The notes: generated from the sequence alone by a model not told the origin. DNA of 64,000 nucleotides from Symsagittifera roscoffensis (GCF_963678635.1 NC_087064.1:63605548-63669547); one strand, 5' to 3'; positions 11,385 to 23,880 are shown, counted from the first letter of the stretch. Made by a program: numbers and translations.

Positions 11385-13140
11385 GAGTAGGGTAGTCTTT
11401 AGAATTTCTTCATGGGTTTTGAACCCTCGTTTATAAGTTCGTTAGTTTTCCCTGTGGGTTGCAGTTTTCACACCAGCAAAGAATTCTCCGCATACACAAG
11501 TTGTTTTCTGCAAAATTTCTGTTGAAGAATTTCCAATACGTATGTGTTAGAGATTTTTTCAGGCTGTCATAATCTTGATTTTCGAAGTCCACGTTTTGGC
11601 TAAAATAGTTGTATAGCGTATTAAAACATACATAAAAATTTGCATTTGACTTTTTCAGTCTTGTTGCTTGAACAGCAATCTCACCACGTGTTGCTTGTCT
11701 CGTTCCTGATTCGTTTTTATGAATGATTGTATTCAAATCAATTTCATGTTTACTGTTTAGTAGTGAAACTAAGTACAATATGTAGTGTAATTCAAAGTAC
11801 ATTGAGAGTGGAAGGAGATGTTCATATTAACTTTCAGAGAAAAATTTCAGTCTTTCAGTTTAACTCATTTTGAAGTTATTTGTGATCCAAGAAGTCACTC
11901 GTTTTTGTACTCTTTCTAGTTGTCTCAATTCTGTTTTGTTCGGATATCATGTTTGCGATGCATAGCTTATGATTGGTTCCATGTATCCACAATATAAGTT
12001 TAATTTTGACTTTAATAATGTTTTTTTTTCGAGATATTCCGTTTGATTCTGTAAAAAGCTCCCATTGCTTTTGATATGCGGTTTTCAGCATTTACTGACC
12101 ACGAAAGGTTGTCACACATTAAAACACCTAAATTTTTTTGGGTCTTTGCGGTATCAACATTTGTATCAAATAGTGTAACTTCCATATTACCTTTGAGGTT
12201 TAACAGATTACATTTAGCTTCGTTCAGCGGCATTTTATTTTCTTCGCACCATTTTTCAACATTTGTCGAGTCTTTTTGCAAACGAATTTCTTCAGTAGAC
12301 ACGATCTTCATATTGTCACAATAGCCAAAACAATCGGATTTCTCAATGCATTTGGGAATGTCGTTAATGAATATGATTAAAAGTAAAGGGCCAAGAATTG
12401 AGTCCTGTGGTACATCGCTAGTTACTTCTTTCAGAGTTGATGAACTTTTATTGATTTTCACAAATTGCATTCTATCTGTTAGATAGTCTTGCATTATGTC
12501 TTGTATTTGAATGCCTAGACCTATGTTCCGTAGTTTAGCGACTAGGATACTATGAGGAACTTTCTCAAAGGCTTTAAAAAATTCAAGATAAAGAACTGAT
12601 AGTGTTTGAACGTTTTTGTCATTGTAGAATTCATATACTTTGCTCAAAAATTGTACCATTTGCAGTACTGCTGACCTTTTTCGCCGGAAGCCATATTGTG
12701 CGTTTTCCAAGAAAGGTTGAATTTTGGGGTATATATTATCAAAGATAATTTTTTCGAAGACCTTCGAGGCGGAGCATAAAAGGCAAATTGGGCGGTAGCA
12801 CTTAACTGACGCCTTGTTCTTTTCTTTAAAATTTGGGGCCACTTGACTTGTTTTCCAGTAGGTCGGGAAGAGCCGCTTGTTAATGAATGTGCGGAAGAGA
12901 AGATAGAGCGATTTTGACAGAGTTTCAGAGAGATTTTTTAGGATTATATTACCTATACCACCAAAACCTTATGCTTTATTTGTTAATAGATTTTGAGAAT
13001 GAATTCGATTTTGGTTTCTTCAATGTGTACTTGTGTACAGATTTCTTCTGCAGAAGAAAAGTTTGTATTTCGTAAGAGAGGGTAAGGATTTGATTCCTTT
13101 GATATACACTGAAGAAGAATTCGTTTAAAAAAAGCACCAG
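11343..13140 (-). pseudogene. LINE reverse transcriptase remnant, unit 3 (longest open frame)
   Basis: Best preserved array copy. A 276-residue frame (12012-12842) runs from the RT fingers through motif A (LEFFKAFEKV), motif B changed to DVPQDSILGP, motif C YCDN and on into the thumb. The downstream frame 11431-11802 keeps the C-terminal region with a Cys-rich end (CMRRILCWCENCNP), typical of CR1/Jockey C-termini, and an extra segment of about 130 bp that units 1 and 2 lack. The tail is (CTA)14 at 11343-11384. Catalysis is not expected, because one motif A Asp and one motif C Asp are replaced. Confidence 0.82.
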
Positions 13141-13887
13141 AATAAAAGCATGAAATTTCTTACAAGCACCAGAATTTTCATAAAAGCACCAGAATTTCTT
13201 ACAAATGACGAAGTTAAGAAAAGAATACGAGGTGGGATTCCCTCCAGTCTGTTTTAGGATTTCTTTTAAAATCTCTCTTATTATACGACGCTTTTATCTT
13301 TTTGTCCTTATCCTAATTCAACGCAGATTATCTTAAATAACAAAACCAACATCGATCTACGGATCAGAAATATCTTCTGTGATCTTAAAAAGTTCGAGTT
13401 TCAGCAATCTGTCTGTTGCGCCGCAGTAGATCCGTGCTAGTATTTAATATACATATTCAATAGATTAATCTCGCCGGAGACTTGAAGACTTCGGAGACAA
13501 ATTTGAAGCGGCTGAATTAGGAAAAAGAGAAAAAGCGTGGTTTGCTTTTTATGTAGCTCACAGGAAAAAAAATATTTTCCTTTGCTTGAACCGAATTAAA
13601 AATAGTTGCTGTTAAGAAGCCTAAAACGGTTTTTAATCGAGTTACCATTAATACAGTTTCCATTATGTTAAAGTATGAATATACTTTTCAGAAAATTTTG
13701 GTTTCTTATTTCACGAAATCAAGTGACTTGATACCAGAACGTAGTTTTTAGACTTTTTCTGTAAACGATTCTTAAAGGCGACAGTTCAGTAGTGCGAGTC
13801 CCGGACTGGACTTGTTTTCTTTTTTGCCATGTATCTATGTATGTATAAATATCTTACTTTATACTGGAACATCGACATCTTTCAGGT

Positions 13888-13960
13888 GCTTTCCAACTTG
13901 GTTTAGAGGTAAAGCACGCGACTTTGGATCATAAATTGGGTGCGATTCCCGGCCGGAAAG
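13888..13960 (+). repeat. Gln-tRNA-like pol III element, unit 3
   Basis: Same 73-nt segment as in unit 2, identical in its box A (TGGTTTAGAGG), T-loop and paired ends. Confidence 0.5.
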
Positions 13961-14699
13961 TTTTTGTAAGGCCTGTAAGAAATTGACCTTGCTTTATTGT
14001 GGAACCTCAACATTGTTCAGGCCCTTCTTACCTGATCTAGATGTAAAGCAGTTTTAAGGTAAAGGGACTCTCTTTCCTTTCCCCCCATCTGCGAGTTTTA
14101 ATAGATGGTTTTTTTGATCATTTTGTCTTTTTGTTAGCACAGTTGGCATGCAGATGAATAAGACTATGACAGGCATATTTGGTCTTCTTACTTGACTTCG
14201 CAGAACCTCTTTATATCTCCATATTGGTGCATATGTGAGATGGGGAAAAGATAAAAGAGCCGGTTTATAGTTCGAGTCCCACGGACCAGGTTTTTTTTTG
14301 ATGTGAAGAATCTGTTTTTTTTTGGAGTCGAACTGTCTCTTAGTCTATAATTTGTCGATTTATTTTTGTCGGCTTTATTTCCAAAGCCTGGATATTTTTT
14401 GTTAAGAAATAATATTTTTTTTATTTCAGCAATTTTAGCTTTATTGAAAGTAGTTCTGTAATTTGTAAGTTCTCCAAATCTGATTCTCTTTGGTTCTTAT
14501 TTTTTTGAACTAGGCGCAACGGAAAAGAAGCATTGAATTGATTGCGTGCGCAGTAATCTTCCAAGCATGGAGTTTGTTTTTTCAGGCATCACTGTTTTTC
14601 TTTTTAAGCAATTTTAATTATAACTGACAGTAGTTCTGTTGTTAGTTACCAACTCTGATTTTGTTTAGGTCTTTTTTCAACTAGGGGCAGCGAAAAAGA

Positions 14700-16256
14700 A
14701 GCTTTTTGTTTTCTGCTGCTTCGACGAACCGAAACAAGCAGCATACCGAGAGCCTGAGTGCTCGAATCAACGCCAAATTTGACGAGTTCGACTCAAAGAA
14801 GCTAATGAGACCCGAAGCAGCCCCCAGCATCCAGAATGTGGAAATCAAGCGAAAGCAAAAGCCTACAGATCTATCGGAGCTAGCCTCATGAAAGATCGAA
14901 GAAGGAGACATGAAAGGCACAAAAGGCTAGCAAGCTCCACTGAAGCCATGGCTCTCAATGACGAGACTAGGCTACTGCTCTTGCGAAGTAAGTATCCTGT
15001 CCCTCCGGCGGATACCCGACAGCCAGTATCTCAAGCAACTGATGCTATCAGCCAGGTTTCAACCACCCCCGGCGAAACCAGAAGAGCGATTGAATTCGAC
15101 CGATGATCTTGAAAGAGCTTACTTCTACTGATTTGGTCGACGCCGGTGGAGCTCTTCTGCAATCCCTCAGTGACTTCTCCAACTTGGTTCGGTCGGGTGG
15201 TGTCTCAGAAGAATTCACCCAATCTTCGGGGCGAACCTATTTTTCGAAACCAAAAGGTGGTATCAGACCCATTGCAGTAGGAAACACCCTGCTGCGTCTC
15301 GTCGGTTGATGTGCTCAGCAGAACTAGTTGGAAAAACGTATAGCGAAATATGAGGTAATACATTTTGGATGTCGGACACCGAGAGGGCCTGAAGCCGCAT
15401 CGCACGCAATGCTACACTATATTCAAGACAAGCCGCTAACAAAATCGAGTTCTCTTGAAAAATGACATGTAGAATGCTTTCAATAGTGTACGAAGGGATG
15501 TCCGGCTCGAAACATCTTAGAGGATGCATCCCGATGTGTACGCGTTTACTCGTTCAGCGTATGGTAAGCAATTGTAGTTGTTTTATGGCAACGAAGTAAT
15601 CCTTTCTAGCGAAAGAGTTCAACAAGGAGACCCTGAAGGTCCGCTCTTTTCAGCGATGCAGCACAAAAAGAATGGTTCGCAGCTATCAAGAAAGAAACTT
15701 TGGCGGGCATCAAATTCAACGCAAACAATGAAACATCGAGAGCCAGAGTCCTGGCATACCAAGGAAAGATAGAAGGCACATGGCCAAAGGCATATCCTTC
15801 GTACTTCGACTGGGAGTTCCATTCTGCAAAGCTCATTTATGCAACTGTGGCAGCAAGGTGAGAGCCGCGGACGACATGTCCTGTCCTCAAATTGAGCTCA
15901 GGGCGATTGCGCAGGCATTCAGTTATCATGAAATGATCACTTACTTCTGCTGGTCTACTGTCTCAGCTTGAGCCTGTTGGCCTCTTCCGCTCGGACGGGA
16001 AAATAGGCGATGGCGTTACTATGGTTCGGGGGCTGCAAGTATAGCATGGGATGCCACAATAGATGCACTGGTTCCAGTAACATACTACCAAGCTTCAACC
16101 ATCCAGGGTCTACAGTAATAGCGGCTGAAGAGCGAAAGACCACTAAATATCAAGAACCCACGCACATATTCCAACCAATTGCGTTTGAATTCCAGGGCAG
16201 AGCAAGACCGTCTACTGAACATTTTCTATTCAATGTCCTGCAAATTGAGCTCATGT
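14700..16256 (+). pseudogene. R2-like non-LTR retrotransposon pseudogene, unit 3
   Basis: A decayed plus-strand ORF read across several frames. Recognisable pieces are a segment before the RT (14706-15106), the RT entry motif KPKGGIRPIAVGNTLLRL (about 15250-15305), RT region 2 with GPEAASHAML (about 15390), the end of motif A (near 15470), and motif B with VQQGDPEGPLFS (about 15625). Motif C and most of the thumb are deleted at about 15655, where the frame jumps to the C-terminal segment. That part holds LRLGVPFCKAHLC and a DGVTM segment of the PD-(D/E)XK-like endonuclease region. I assign it to a widespread RT plus restriction-like-endonuclease group from sequence pattern; the subclade is uncertain. 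Confidence 0.72.
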
Positions 16257-17251
16257 GATTTTTCTGGTTTTGAAAAAAACCTCTTAGAAAAATTAAGGTG
16301 AAGTTTTTCAAAATCTGAATTTCTCAACGTTGTAGTTGGCTGCTGTAAGGGTACTCTCAGGAGTTGCAAATCTTGCGTCCAAATGCGACTGTTCAATTGC
16401 TTTCAGTTTCCCAGATGTGACGTTTCTTAATTTATTATAAATTAAGATATAAAATAAATGTCACAAATTTTAATGGTTTTTCAAAATTTGAATTAAAAAA
16501 TTGAATGACCAATTTTACGAAATTTGAGTTGCAGATCTTGCATACAAATATGACTGCTCAATTGTTTTTAGTTTCAGATATGTGACGTTTCTTAGTTCAT
16601 TTTAAATTTTTTGAAGAACTTTCATAAAACTTCATAATTTTTTATGGTTCTTCAAAAATTGTATTAAAAAAACTTGAATTAAAAACTTAGCTAAATTTTT
16701 AATTATGAACCCTGTAATTGGGTGCTGCCAGAGAACACTCAAAATATAGTTTTATGAGTTGTTGAAAATTCGAAGCACCGGAGGTGCTGTACACGCTATT
16801 CAGTTTGAAAGCTGATCATTTGGTCACATGACGTTCTCTCAGACTTCTTAATGATTTTTAACTTCTACCGACTTATAACTTCTACCACTTGTCTCATTAT
16901 GAGTCTAAAAACAGTTTATTGTGATTTATTTTTTATGCCAGACCACGTGCTTGCAGACAAAATTTTTCGATACATGATTTGCAAAATTGTTACTATCTCT
17001 AATTAGTGATTTGTAGACGGACTTCAGGTCTCATATGTGAAAATCTCATTACACATGCAGAGCTTGTGTTATAGTATGAACTTTCTTTTTTTCCAGCCTA
17101 AGTCGCAAATATTGTTGCGATGCAATTGTTGCGACAAGATGTGTTCATTTTGAAAGGGTTCATTTTGATCCAGCTATTAAGTACTGCCAATGCTAAGGAT
17201 ATTAACACAGACTATTATATTACAAATAATACTTTACCTTCAAGGTTTCAT

Positions 17252-17317
17252 GGATCTGTAGCGCAGAGGTAGGGAAGGAGACCAGCAGCAAAAAAGACGG
17301 TTCGAACCTGGGCAGGG
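17252..17317 (+). repeat. tRNA-derived SINE-like element (copy 4)
   Basis: Unit 4 copy. Box A here reads TAGCGCAGAGG, a better fit to the TRGYNNANNGG consensus than in units 1-3. Box B is unchanged. Confidence 0.62.
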
Positions 17318-18081
17318 ACGGATGTTTTAATGAATTTTTTTGTTTACTAATTAAAATGCGTCCTCTCTATGAATTGAGGTAATAGTCGGTGATTTTCTTG
17401 TCAAATTGACTGGTACTGCTAATGCATCATAATTGGCTTGCGTCACTTAGCAATTATGAAGACTCATAATTGGCGTGCGTCACTTAAGAAATTTTGTAGA
17501 CTCGAAGTTTTATTCATTCAGTTTTTCCCAGTAGCGTTGCCGGTCATATTTTGGCTTATGTATGCAAAGTGCAACTTTGCCTCAGTGTGTATACTCAGAT
17601 AAGATAATGTTTTTTATCGGTCTTAAAGGATTTTTAATCTTTTAAGTGTCCTCCAACAAATCGGAATTCTGAAATTTTCATTTTTTTTGGTACATATTTT
17701 TAAAGTTAATTTCAGTTATGAGGAAGTTTTCTGTTTTAGTTTGTTTATTTTTGGTTGATTTTTCCAGGAGTTTTTTCATTAGCGTTACGAGTCCTTGATA
17801 GATGGTTTGCCAAATCACTAGTTTAAACTTAAAGCAAAATTTTTGTTTAAATACTTTTTCCCTCTTTTCTCTTCGAGTGTAATATCTTTCGAAGTTCTGC
17901 TTGCTACTAATTGAGAGTTAAGGTGCTCGCATCCCACAGTTGTTGTATCGCAGGTGGTTGTGTAAAGTTTTTGTGTACATTTTTTTATCATCTCTATATT
18001 TTGGTTCCAAACCACCATGCTTCACAGTTTTTGGTCCATAATGTTTCTCTAAGCATTTTAGAGATTAATTAGTTTTATCCA

Positions 18082-19830
18082 CTAGTAGTAATAGTAGAAG
18101 TAGTAGTAGGGTAGGCTTTATGATTTCTCCATGGGTTTTGAACTCTCGTTTATAGGTTTGTAATTTTCCCGGTGGGTTGCAGTTTTCACACAAGCAAAAA
18201 ATTCTCCGCATACACAAGTTGTTTTCTGCAAAATTTCTGTTGAAGAATTTCCAATACGTATTTGTTAGAGCTATTTTCAGGTTGTCATAGTCTTGATTTC
18301 CGAAGTCCAAAGTTTGGCTAAAATAGTTGTATAGCGTATTAGAACGTACATAAAACTTTTCATTTGACTTTTTCAGTCTTGGTGCTTGAACAGCAATCTC
18401 AACACGTGTTGCTTGTCTCGTTCGTGATTCGTTTTTATGAATGATTGGTTTCAAATCAATGTCATGTTTTTTGTTTAGTAGTGAAACTAAGTACTATATG
18501 TAGTGTAGTTCAAAGTACCTTGAGAGTGGAAGGAGCTTTAAAAATTTCAGTCTTTCAGTATAACTCATTTTGAAGTTATTTGCAATCCAAGAAGTCGCTC
18601 GTTTTCGTACTCTTTCTAGTTGTACTAATTCTGTTTTGTGCGGATACAATGTTTGCGATGCATAGCTTATGATTGGTTCCCATGTATCTACAGTATAAGT
18701 TTAATTTTGACTTTAGTGATGTTTTTTTTTCGAGATACTCCGTTTGATTTTGTAAAAAGCTCCCATTGCTTTTGATATGCGATTTTCAGCATTTACTGAC
18801 CACAAAAAGTTGGCACACATTAAAATACTGAAGTCTTTTTTGGGTCTTTGCGGTATCAACATTTGTATTAAATAGTGTAAATTCCATTTTCCATTTGAGG
18901 TTTAACAGATTACCTTTAGCTTCGTTCAGCGGCATTTTATTTTCTTCGCACCATTTTTCAACATTTGTCGAGTCGTTTTGCAAACGAATTTCTTCAGTAG
19001 ACAAGATCTTCATATTGTCACAATAGCCAAAACAATCGGATTTCTCAATGCATTTGGGAATGTCGTTATTGAATATGATTAAAAGTGAAGGGCCAAGAAT
19101 TGAGCCCTGTGGTACACCGCTAGTTACTTCTTTCAGAGTTGATGAACTTTTATTGAGTTTCACAAATTGCATTCTATCTGTTAGATAGTCTTGTATTATG
19201 TCTTGTATTTGAATGCCTAGACCTATGTTCCGTAGTTTAGCGATTAGGATACTATGAGGAACTTTCTCAAAGGCTTTAAAAAATTCAAGATAAAGAACTG
19301 ATAGTGTTTGAACGTTTTTGTCATCGTAGAATTCATATACTTTGCTCAAAAATTGTACCATTTGTAGTACTGCTGACCTTTTTCGCCGGAAGCCATATTG
19401 TGCGTTTTCCAAGAAAGGTTGAATTTTGGGGTATATATTATCAAAGATAATTTTTTCGAAGACCTTCGAGGCGGAGCATAAAAGGCAAATTGGGCGGTAG
19501 CACTCAACTGACGCCTTGTTCTTTTCTTTAAAATTTGGGGCCACTTGACTTGTTTTCCAGTAGGTCGGGAAGAGCCGCTTGTTAATGAATGTGCGGAAGA
19601 GAAGATAGAGCGATTTTGACAGAGTTTCAGAGACATTTTTTAGGATTATATTACCTATACCACCAAAACCTTATGCTTTATTTGTTAATAGATTTTGAGA
19701 ATGAATTCGATTTTTTATTTTCTTCAATGTGTACTTGTGTACAGATTTCTTCTGCAGAAGAAAAGTTTGTATTTCGTAAGAGAGGGTAAGGATTTGATTC
19801 CTTTTGATATACACTGAAGAAGAATTCGTT
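18082..19830 (-). pseudogene. LINE reverse transcriptase remnant, unit 4
   Basis: A 252-residue frame (18786-19544) carries the RT fingers, motif A LEFFKAFEKV, motif B GVPQGSILGP and motif C YCDN, and then loses frame in the thumb. The C-terminal frame (18065-18454) ends in a run of Leu encoded by the degenerate (CTA)n tail, with a stop three codons beyond it. So the microsatellite lies inside the last codons of the ORF in this copy. Catalytic residues are altered as in the other array copies. Confidence 0.8.
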
Positions 19831-20476
19831 TAAAAAAAGCACCAGAATAAAAGCATGAAATTTCTTACAAGCACCAGAATTTTCATAAAAGCACCAGAAT
19901 TTCTTACAAATGACGAAGTTAAGAAAAGAATACGAGGTGGGATTCCCTCCAGTCTGTTTTAGGATTTCTTTTAATATCTCTCTTATTATACGACGCTTTT
20001 ATCTTTTTGTCCTTATCCTAATTCAACGCAGATTATCTTAAATAACAAAACCAACATCGATTTACGGATCAGAAATATCTTCTGTGATCTTAAAAATTTC
20101 GAGTTTCAGCAATCTGTCTGTTGCGCCGCAGTAGATCCGTGCTAGTATTTAATATACATATTCAATAGATTAATCTCGCCGGAGACTTGAAGACTTCGGA
20201 GACAAATTTGAAGCGGCTGAATTAGGAAAAAGAGAAAAAGCGTGGTTTGCTTTTTATGTAGCTCACAGGAAAAAAATTATTTTTCTTTGCTTGAACCGAA
20301 TTAAAAATATTTGCTGTTAAAAAACCTAAAACGGTTTTTAATCGAGTTACCATTAATACAGTTTCCATTATGTTAAAGTATGAATATATTTTTCAGAAAA
20401 TTTCAGTTTCTTATTTCACGAAATCAAGTGACTTGATACCAGAAACTAGACTTTTTCTGTAAACGATTCTTAAAGG

Positions 20477-20545
20477 CGACAGTTAAAGGCGACATTCGAT
20501 TCTTAAAGGTTAAAGGCGATTCTTAAAGTTAAAGGCGACTCTTAA
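20477..20545. repeat. Clustered TTAAAGGCGA repeats
   Basis: Within about 70 bp the motif TTAAAGG recurs about five times, several as TTAAAGGCGAC or TTAAAGGCGAT, where the other units have a single TTAAAGGCGACAGTT. The cluster leads directly into the MITE at 20546. Two more copies follow on its other side at 21065 and 21160. It looks like repeated use or local copying of one TTAA target. Confidence 0.7.
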
Positions 20546-21064
20546 AGGGGGGGCGTTAGACAGTGCCGAAGTTAGAGAGTGCCGAAAAAGGCGGGAAATA
20601 TTGGAACGCAATTTAAGAGGCTAGCTTTTGGCGGGAAAATTAATAATGACACTTGAAACTTGTTCAGACTCAATTTTGGCGCCAAAATCGATGAGCAAAC
20701 AAAACTTTCTTTTCTTTTTTGAGCAAACAAAACTCAATTTTCATTTTCGGCACTCTTTAACAAATTTTCATTTTCGGCACTCTTTAACAAATCGCTTGGG
20801 TGATAGAATGCTACTAAGTTCTTTAATTCCTGAAACACAGACCCTTAGACACAACTAGCACTCGTATCGGATTCAAGTGAGCGGAGCGAACGAATGGTCC
20901 TTGCCAAATATTAGCGGGCCATGCCTCGCTGAAAACACTAATTACACCCACCTCGGCACTCAATTTTCATTTTCGGCACTCTTTAACAAATTTTCATTTT
21001 CGGCACTCTTTAACAAATTTTTGTTTTCGGCACTCTCTTACTTCGGCACTGTCTTACCCAACCC
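20546..21064. mobile_element. 519-bp MITE with TTAA target duplication
   Basis: Terminal inverted repeats of about 37 bp contain ACAGTGCCGAAG and GAGAGTGCCGAAAA at the left (20562-20588) and their reverse complements at the right (21024-21053). TTAA flanks both ends (20542-20545 and 21065-21068), and the outer ends are G-rich on the left and C-rich on the right, as in piggyBac-like elements. Inside are 26-bp tandem copies of TTTTCATTTTCGGCACTC at 20737-20790 and 20960-21015. There is no transposase, so it is non-autonomous. Family assignment to piggyBac rests only on TTAA and the CCC/GGG ends. Confidence 0.68.
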
Positions 21065-21286
21065 TTAAAGGCGACAGTCAAAATCGCTTTTTCTTCAAAT
21101 ACGTGGCGTGATTTCCGTTTTTGCTAGTTCTATATGTTTTAATTTAGTTTAATTTTCCACAGTTAAAGGCGATTCTTAAAGGCGACAGTCAAAATCGCTC
21201 TATCTTCAAATACGTGGCGTGATTTCCGTTTTTGCTAGTTCTATATGTTTTAATTTAGTTTAATTTTCCAGACATTTTTTGAAAGA
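21065..21286. repeat. Tandem duplication of a 111-bp segment
   Basis: The segment starting TTAAAGGCGACAGTC at 21065 is repeated at 21176 with few changes, each copy ending in AATTTAGTTTAATTTTCCA. The same pair occurs in unit 5 at 26440 and 26550. No coding function is seen. The junction between copies again contains TTAAAGGCGATTC, linking the duplication to the TTAA motif cluster. Confidence 0.8.
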
Positions 21287-21604
21287 GAATCTGTATATAC
21301 TCTGTATATACGCTGTATGTTTGGACTATCTATAAAATTGTTTGTTAAGTTTTGATACCAGCTCGTTCTTAATTCTTAAAACTGATGTTTTTTTAGTATC
21401 CGTAACTTCATTTATTTTAATCAACCAATTTCTGAACTGTAACCGAACTTGTTTTGTTTTGTTTTGTTTATTGCTTGTTTTCTGATGTTGTGTTTTGTTT
21501 GATGTAACCAATGAATTTTAACCAACTTTATTATTTACACTTTGCTATACTGATGCCTCGGCTTTTTACTGTATAGTAGTTCAGGTGTTCTTTCTTCTTT
21601 AGTT
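21287..21604. other. AT-rich filler between the duplication and the tRNA-like block
   Basis: Noncoding sequence with short simple repeats (CTGTATATA twice, GTTTT four times), shared only with unit 5 (26661-26980). I see no gene or clear element end apart from the AGTT at the right border, which matches AGTT at the left border of the whole insertion. Confidence 0.5.
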
Positions 21605-21704
21605 CTGTGGTGCGAGTCCCGGACTGGCCTTGTTTTCTTTTTTGCCATGTATCTATGTATGTATATATATCTTGTTTACACTGGAACCTCGACATCTTTC
21701 AGGT

Positions 21705-21777
21705 GCTTTCCAACTTGATTTATAGGTAAAGCACGCGACTTCGGATCATAAATTGGGTGCGATCCCCGGCCGGAAAG
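21705..21777 (+). repeat. Gln-tRNA-like pol III element, unit 4
   Basis: Diverged copy of the 73-nt tRNA-like segment. The T-arm is slightly improved (GTGCGATCCCCGG) and box A is altered (TGATTTATAGG). Confidence 0.48.
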
Positions 21778-22349
21778 TTTTTGTAAGGCCTGTAAGAAAT
21801 TGACCTTGCTTTATTGTGGAACCTCAACATTGTTCAGGCCTTTCTTACCTGATCTAGATGTAAAGCAGTTTTAAGGTTAAGGGACTCTCTTTCCTTTCCC
21901 CCCATCTGCGAGTTTTAATAGGTGGTTTTTTGTCTTTTTGTTAGCACAGTTGGCATGCAGATTAATAAGACCATGTAAGGCATATTTGGTCTTCTTGCTT
22001 GACCTCGCAGAACCTCTTTATATCTCCATATTGGTGCATATGTGAGATGGGTGAAAAGATAAAAGAGCAGGTTTAGAGTTCGAGTCCCACGGACCTGGTT
22101 TTTCTTCGATGTGAAGAAACTGTTTTTTTTTGGAATTGAATTGTCTCTCGGACTATAATTTGTCGATTCATTTTTGTCGGCTTTATTTCCAAAGCCTGGA
22201 TATTTTTTTTCAAGAATTAATATTTTTTTTATTTCAGCAATTTTAACTTTATTGAAAGTAGTTCTGTAAGTTGTAACTTCCCCAAATCTGATTCTCTTTA
22301 GTTCTTATCTTTTTGAACTAGGCGCAACGGAAAAGAAGCATTGAATTGA

Positions 22350-22820
22350 AGAGGAATATCCTTCGCACTTCGACTGGGAGTTCCATTCTGCAAAGCTCAT
22401 TTATGCAAATGTGGCAGCAAGGTGAGAGCCGCGGACGACATGGCCTGTCCTCAAATTGAGCTCAGGGCGATTGCGCAGGCATTCAGTTATCATGAAATGA
22501 TCACTTACTTCTGCAGGTCTACTGTCTCAGCTTGAGCCTGTTGGCCTCTTCCGCTCGGACGGGAAAATAGGCGATGGCGTTACTATGGTTCGGGGGCTGC
22601 AAGTATAGCATGGGATGCCACAATAGATGCACTGGCTCCAGTAACATACTACCAAGCTTCAACCATCCAGGGTCTACAGTAATAGCGGCTGAAGAGCGAA
22701 AGACCACTAAATATCAAGAACCCACGCACATATTCCAACCAATTGCGTTTGAATTCCAGGGCAGAGCAAGACCGTCTACTGAACATTTTCTATTCAATGT
22801 CCTGCAAATTGAGCTCATGT
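22350..22820 (+). pseudogene. R2-like C-terminal fragment, unit 4
   Basis: Only the C-terminal part of the R2-like ORF remains, starting at the FDWEFHSAKLIYA segment and running past the DGVTMV motif to a truncated end at about 22820. Several frameshifts and stops are shared with unit 3. The left junction fuses it directly to the tRNA-like block, so the whole RT domain has been deleted. Confidence 0.65.
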
Positions 22821-23814
22821 GATTTTCTGGTTTTGAAAAAAACCTCTTAGAAAAATTAAGGTGAAGTTTTTCAAAATCTGAATTTCTCAACGTTGTAGTT
22901 GGCTGCTGTAAGGGTACTCTCAGGAGTTGCAAATCTTGCGTCCAAATGCGACTGTTCAATTGCTTTCAGTTTCCCAGATGTGACGTTTCTTAATTTATTA
23001 TAAATTAAGATATAAAATAAATGTCACAAATTTTAATGGTTTTTCAAAATTTGAATTAAAAAATTGAATGACCAATTTTACGAAATTTGAGTTGCAGATC
23101 TTGCATACAAATATGACTGCTCAATTGTTTTTAGTTTCAGATATGTGACGTTTCTTAGTTCATTTTAAATTTTTTGAAGAACTTTCATAAAACTTCATAA
23201 TTTTTTATGGTTCTTCAAAAATTGTATTAAAAAAACTTGAATTAAAAACTTAGCTAAATTTTTAATTATGAACCCTGTAATTGGGTGCTGCCAGAGAACA
23301 CTCAAAATATAGTTTTATGAGTTGTTGAAAATTCGAAGCACCGGAGGTGCTGTACACGCTATTCAGTTTGAAAGCTGATCATTTGGTCACATGACGTTCT
23401 CTCAGACTTCTTAATGATTTTTAACTTCTACCGACTTATAACTTCTACCACTTGTCTCATTATGAGTCTAAAAACAGTTTATTGTGATTTATTTTTTATG
23501 CCAGACCACGTGCTTGCAGACAAAATTTTTCGATACATGATTTGCAAAATTGTTACTATCTCTAATTAGTGATTTGTAGACGGACTTCAGGTCTCATATG
23601 TGAAAATCTCATTACACATGCAGAGCTTGTGTTATAGTATGAACTTTCTTTTTTTCCAGCCTAAGTCGCAAATATTGTTGCGATGCAATTGTTGCGACAA
23701 GATGTGTTCATTTTGAAAGGGTTCATTTTGATCCAGCTATTAAGTTCTGCCAATGCTAAGGATATTAACACAGACTATTATATTACAAATAATACTTTAC
23801 CTTCAAGGTTTCAT

Positions 23815-23880
23815 GGATCTGTAGCGCAGAGGTAGGGAAGGAGACCAGCAGCAAAAAAGACGGTTCGAACCTGGGCAGGG
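23815..23880 (+). repeat. tRNA-derived SINE-like element (copy 5)
   Basis: Unit 5 copy, identical in both boxes to the unit 4 copy. Confidence 0.62.

Larger units (their letters stand above)
10072..16804. repeat. Composite tandem array, unit 3
   Basis: Longest of the array units without a late large insertion (6.7 kb). It holds a tRNA-like element, the least interrupted LINE RT remnant (11343-13140), the Gln-tRNA-like segment (13888), a degenerate R2-like RT pseudogene (14700-16256) and the common tail (16257-16804). It appears to preserve the fullest gene order, from which the other units differ by deletions. Confidence 0.88.
16805..23367. repeat. Composite tandem array, unit 4
   Basis: More diverged from units 1-3 and closer to units 5 and 6. 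Relative to units 2, 3 and 6 it has a 1.1-kb insertion (about 20486-21605) in the AGTT of a GCGACAGTTCTGTGG context, containing a MITE and TTAAAGGCGA repeats. The R2-like segment is cut to a C-terminal piece (22350-22820), joined directly to the tRNA-like segment. The common tail closes the unit. Confidence 0.88.
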
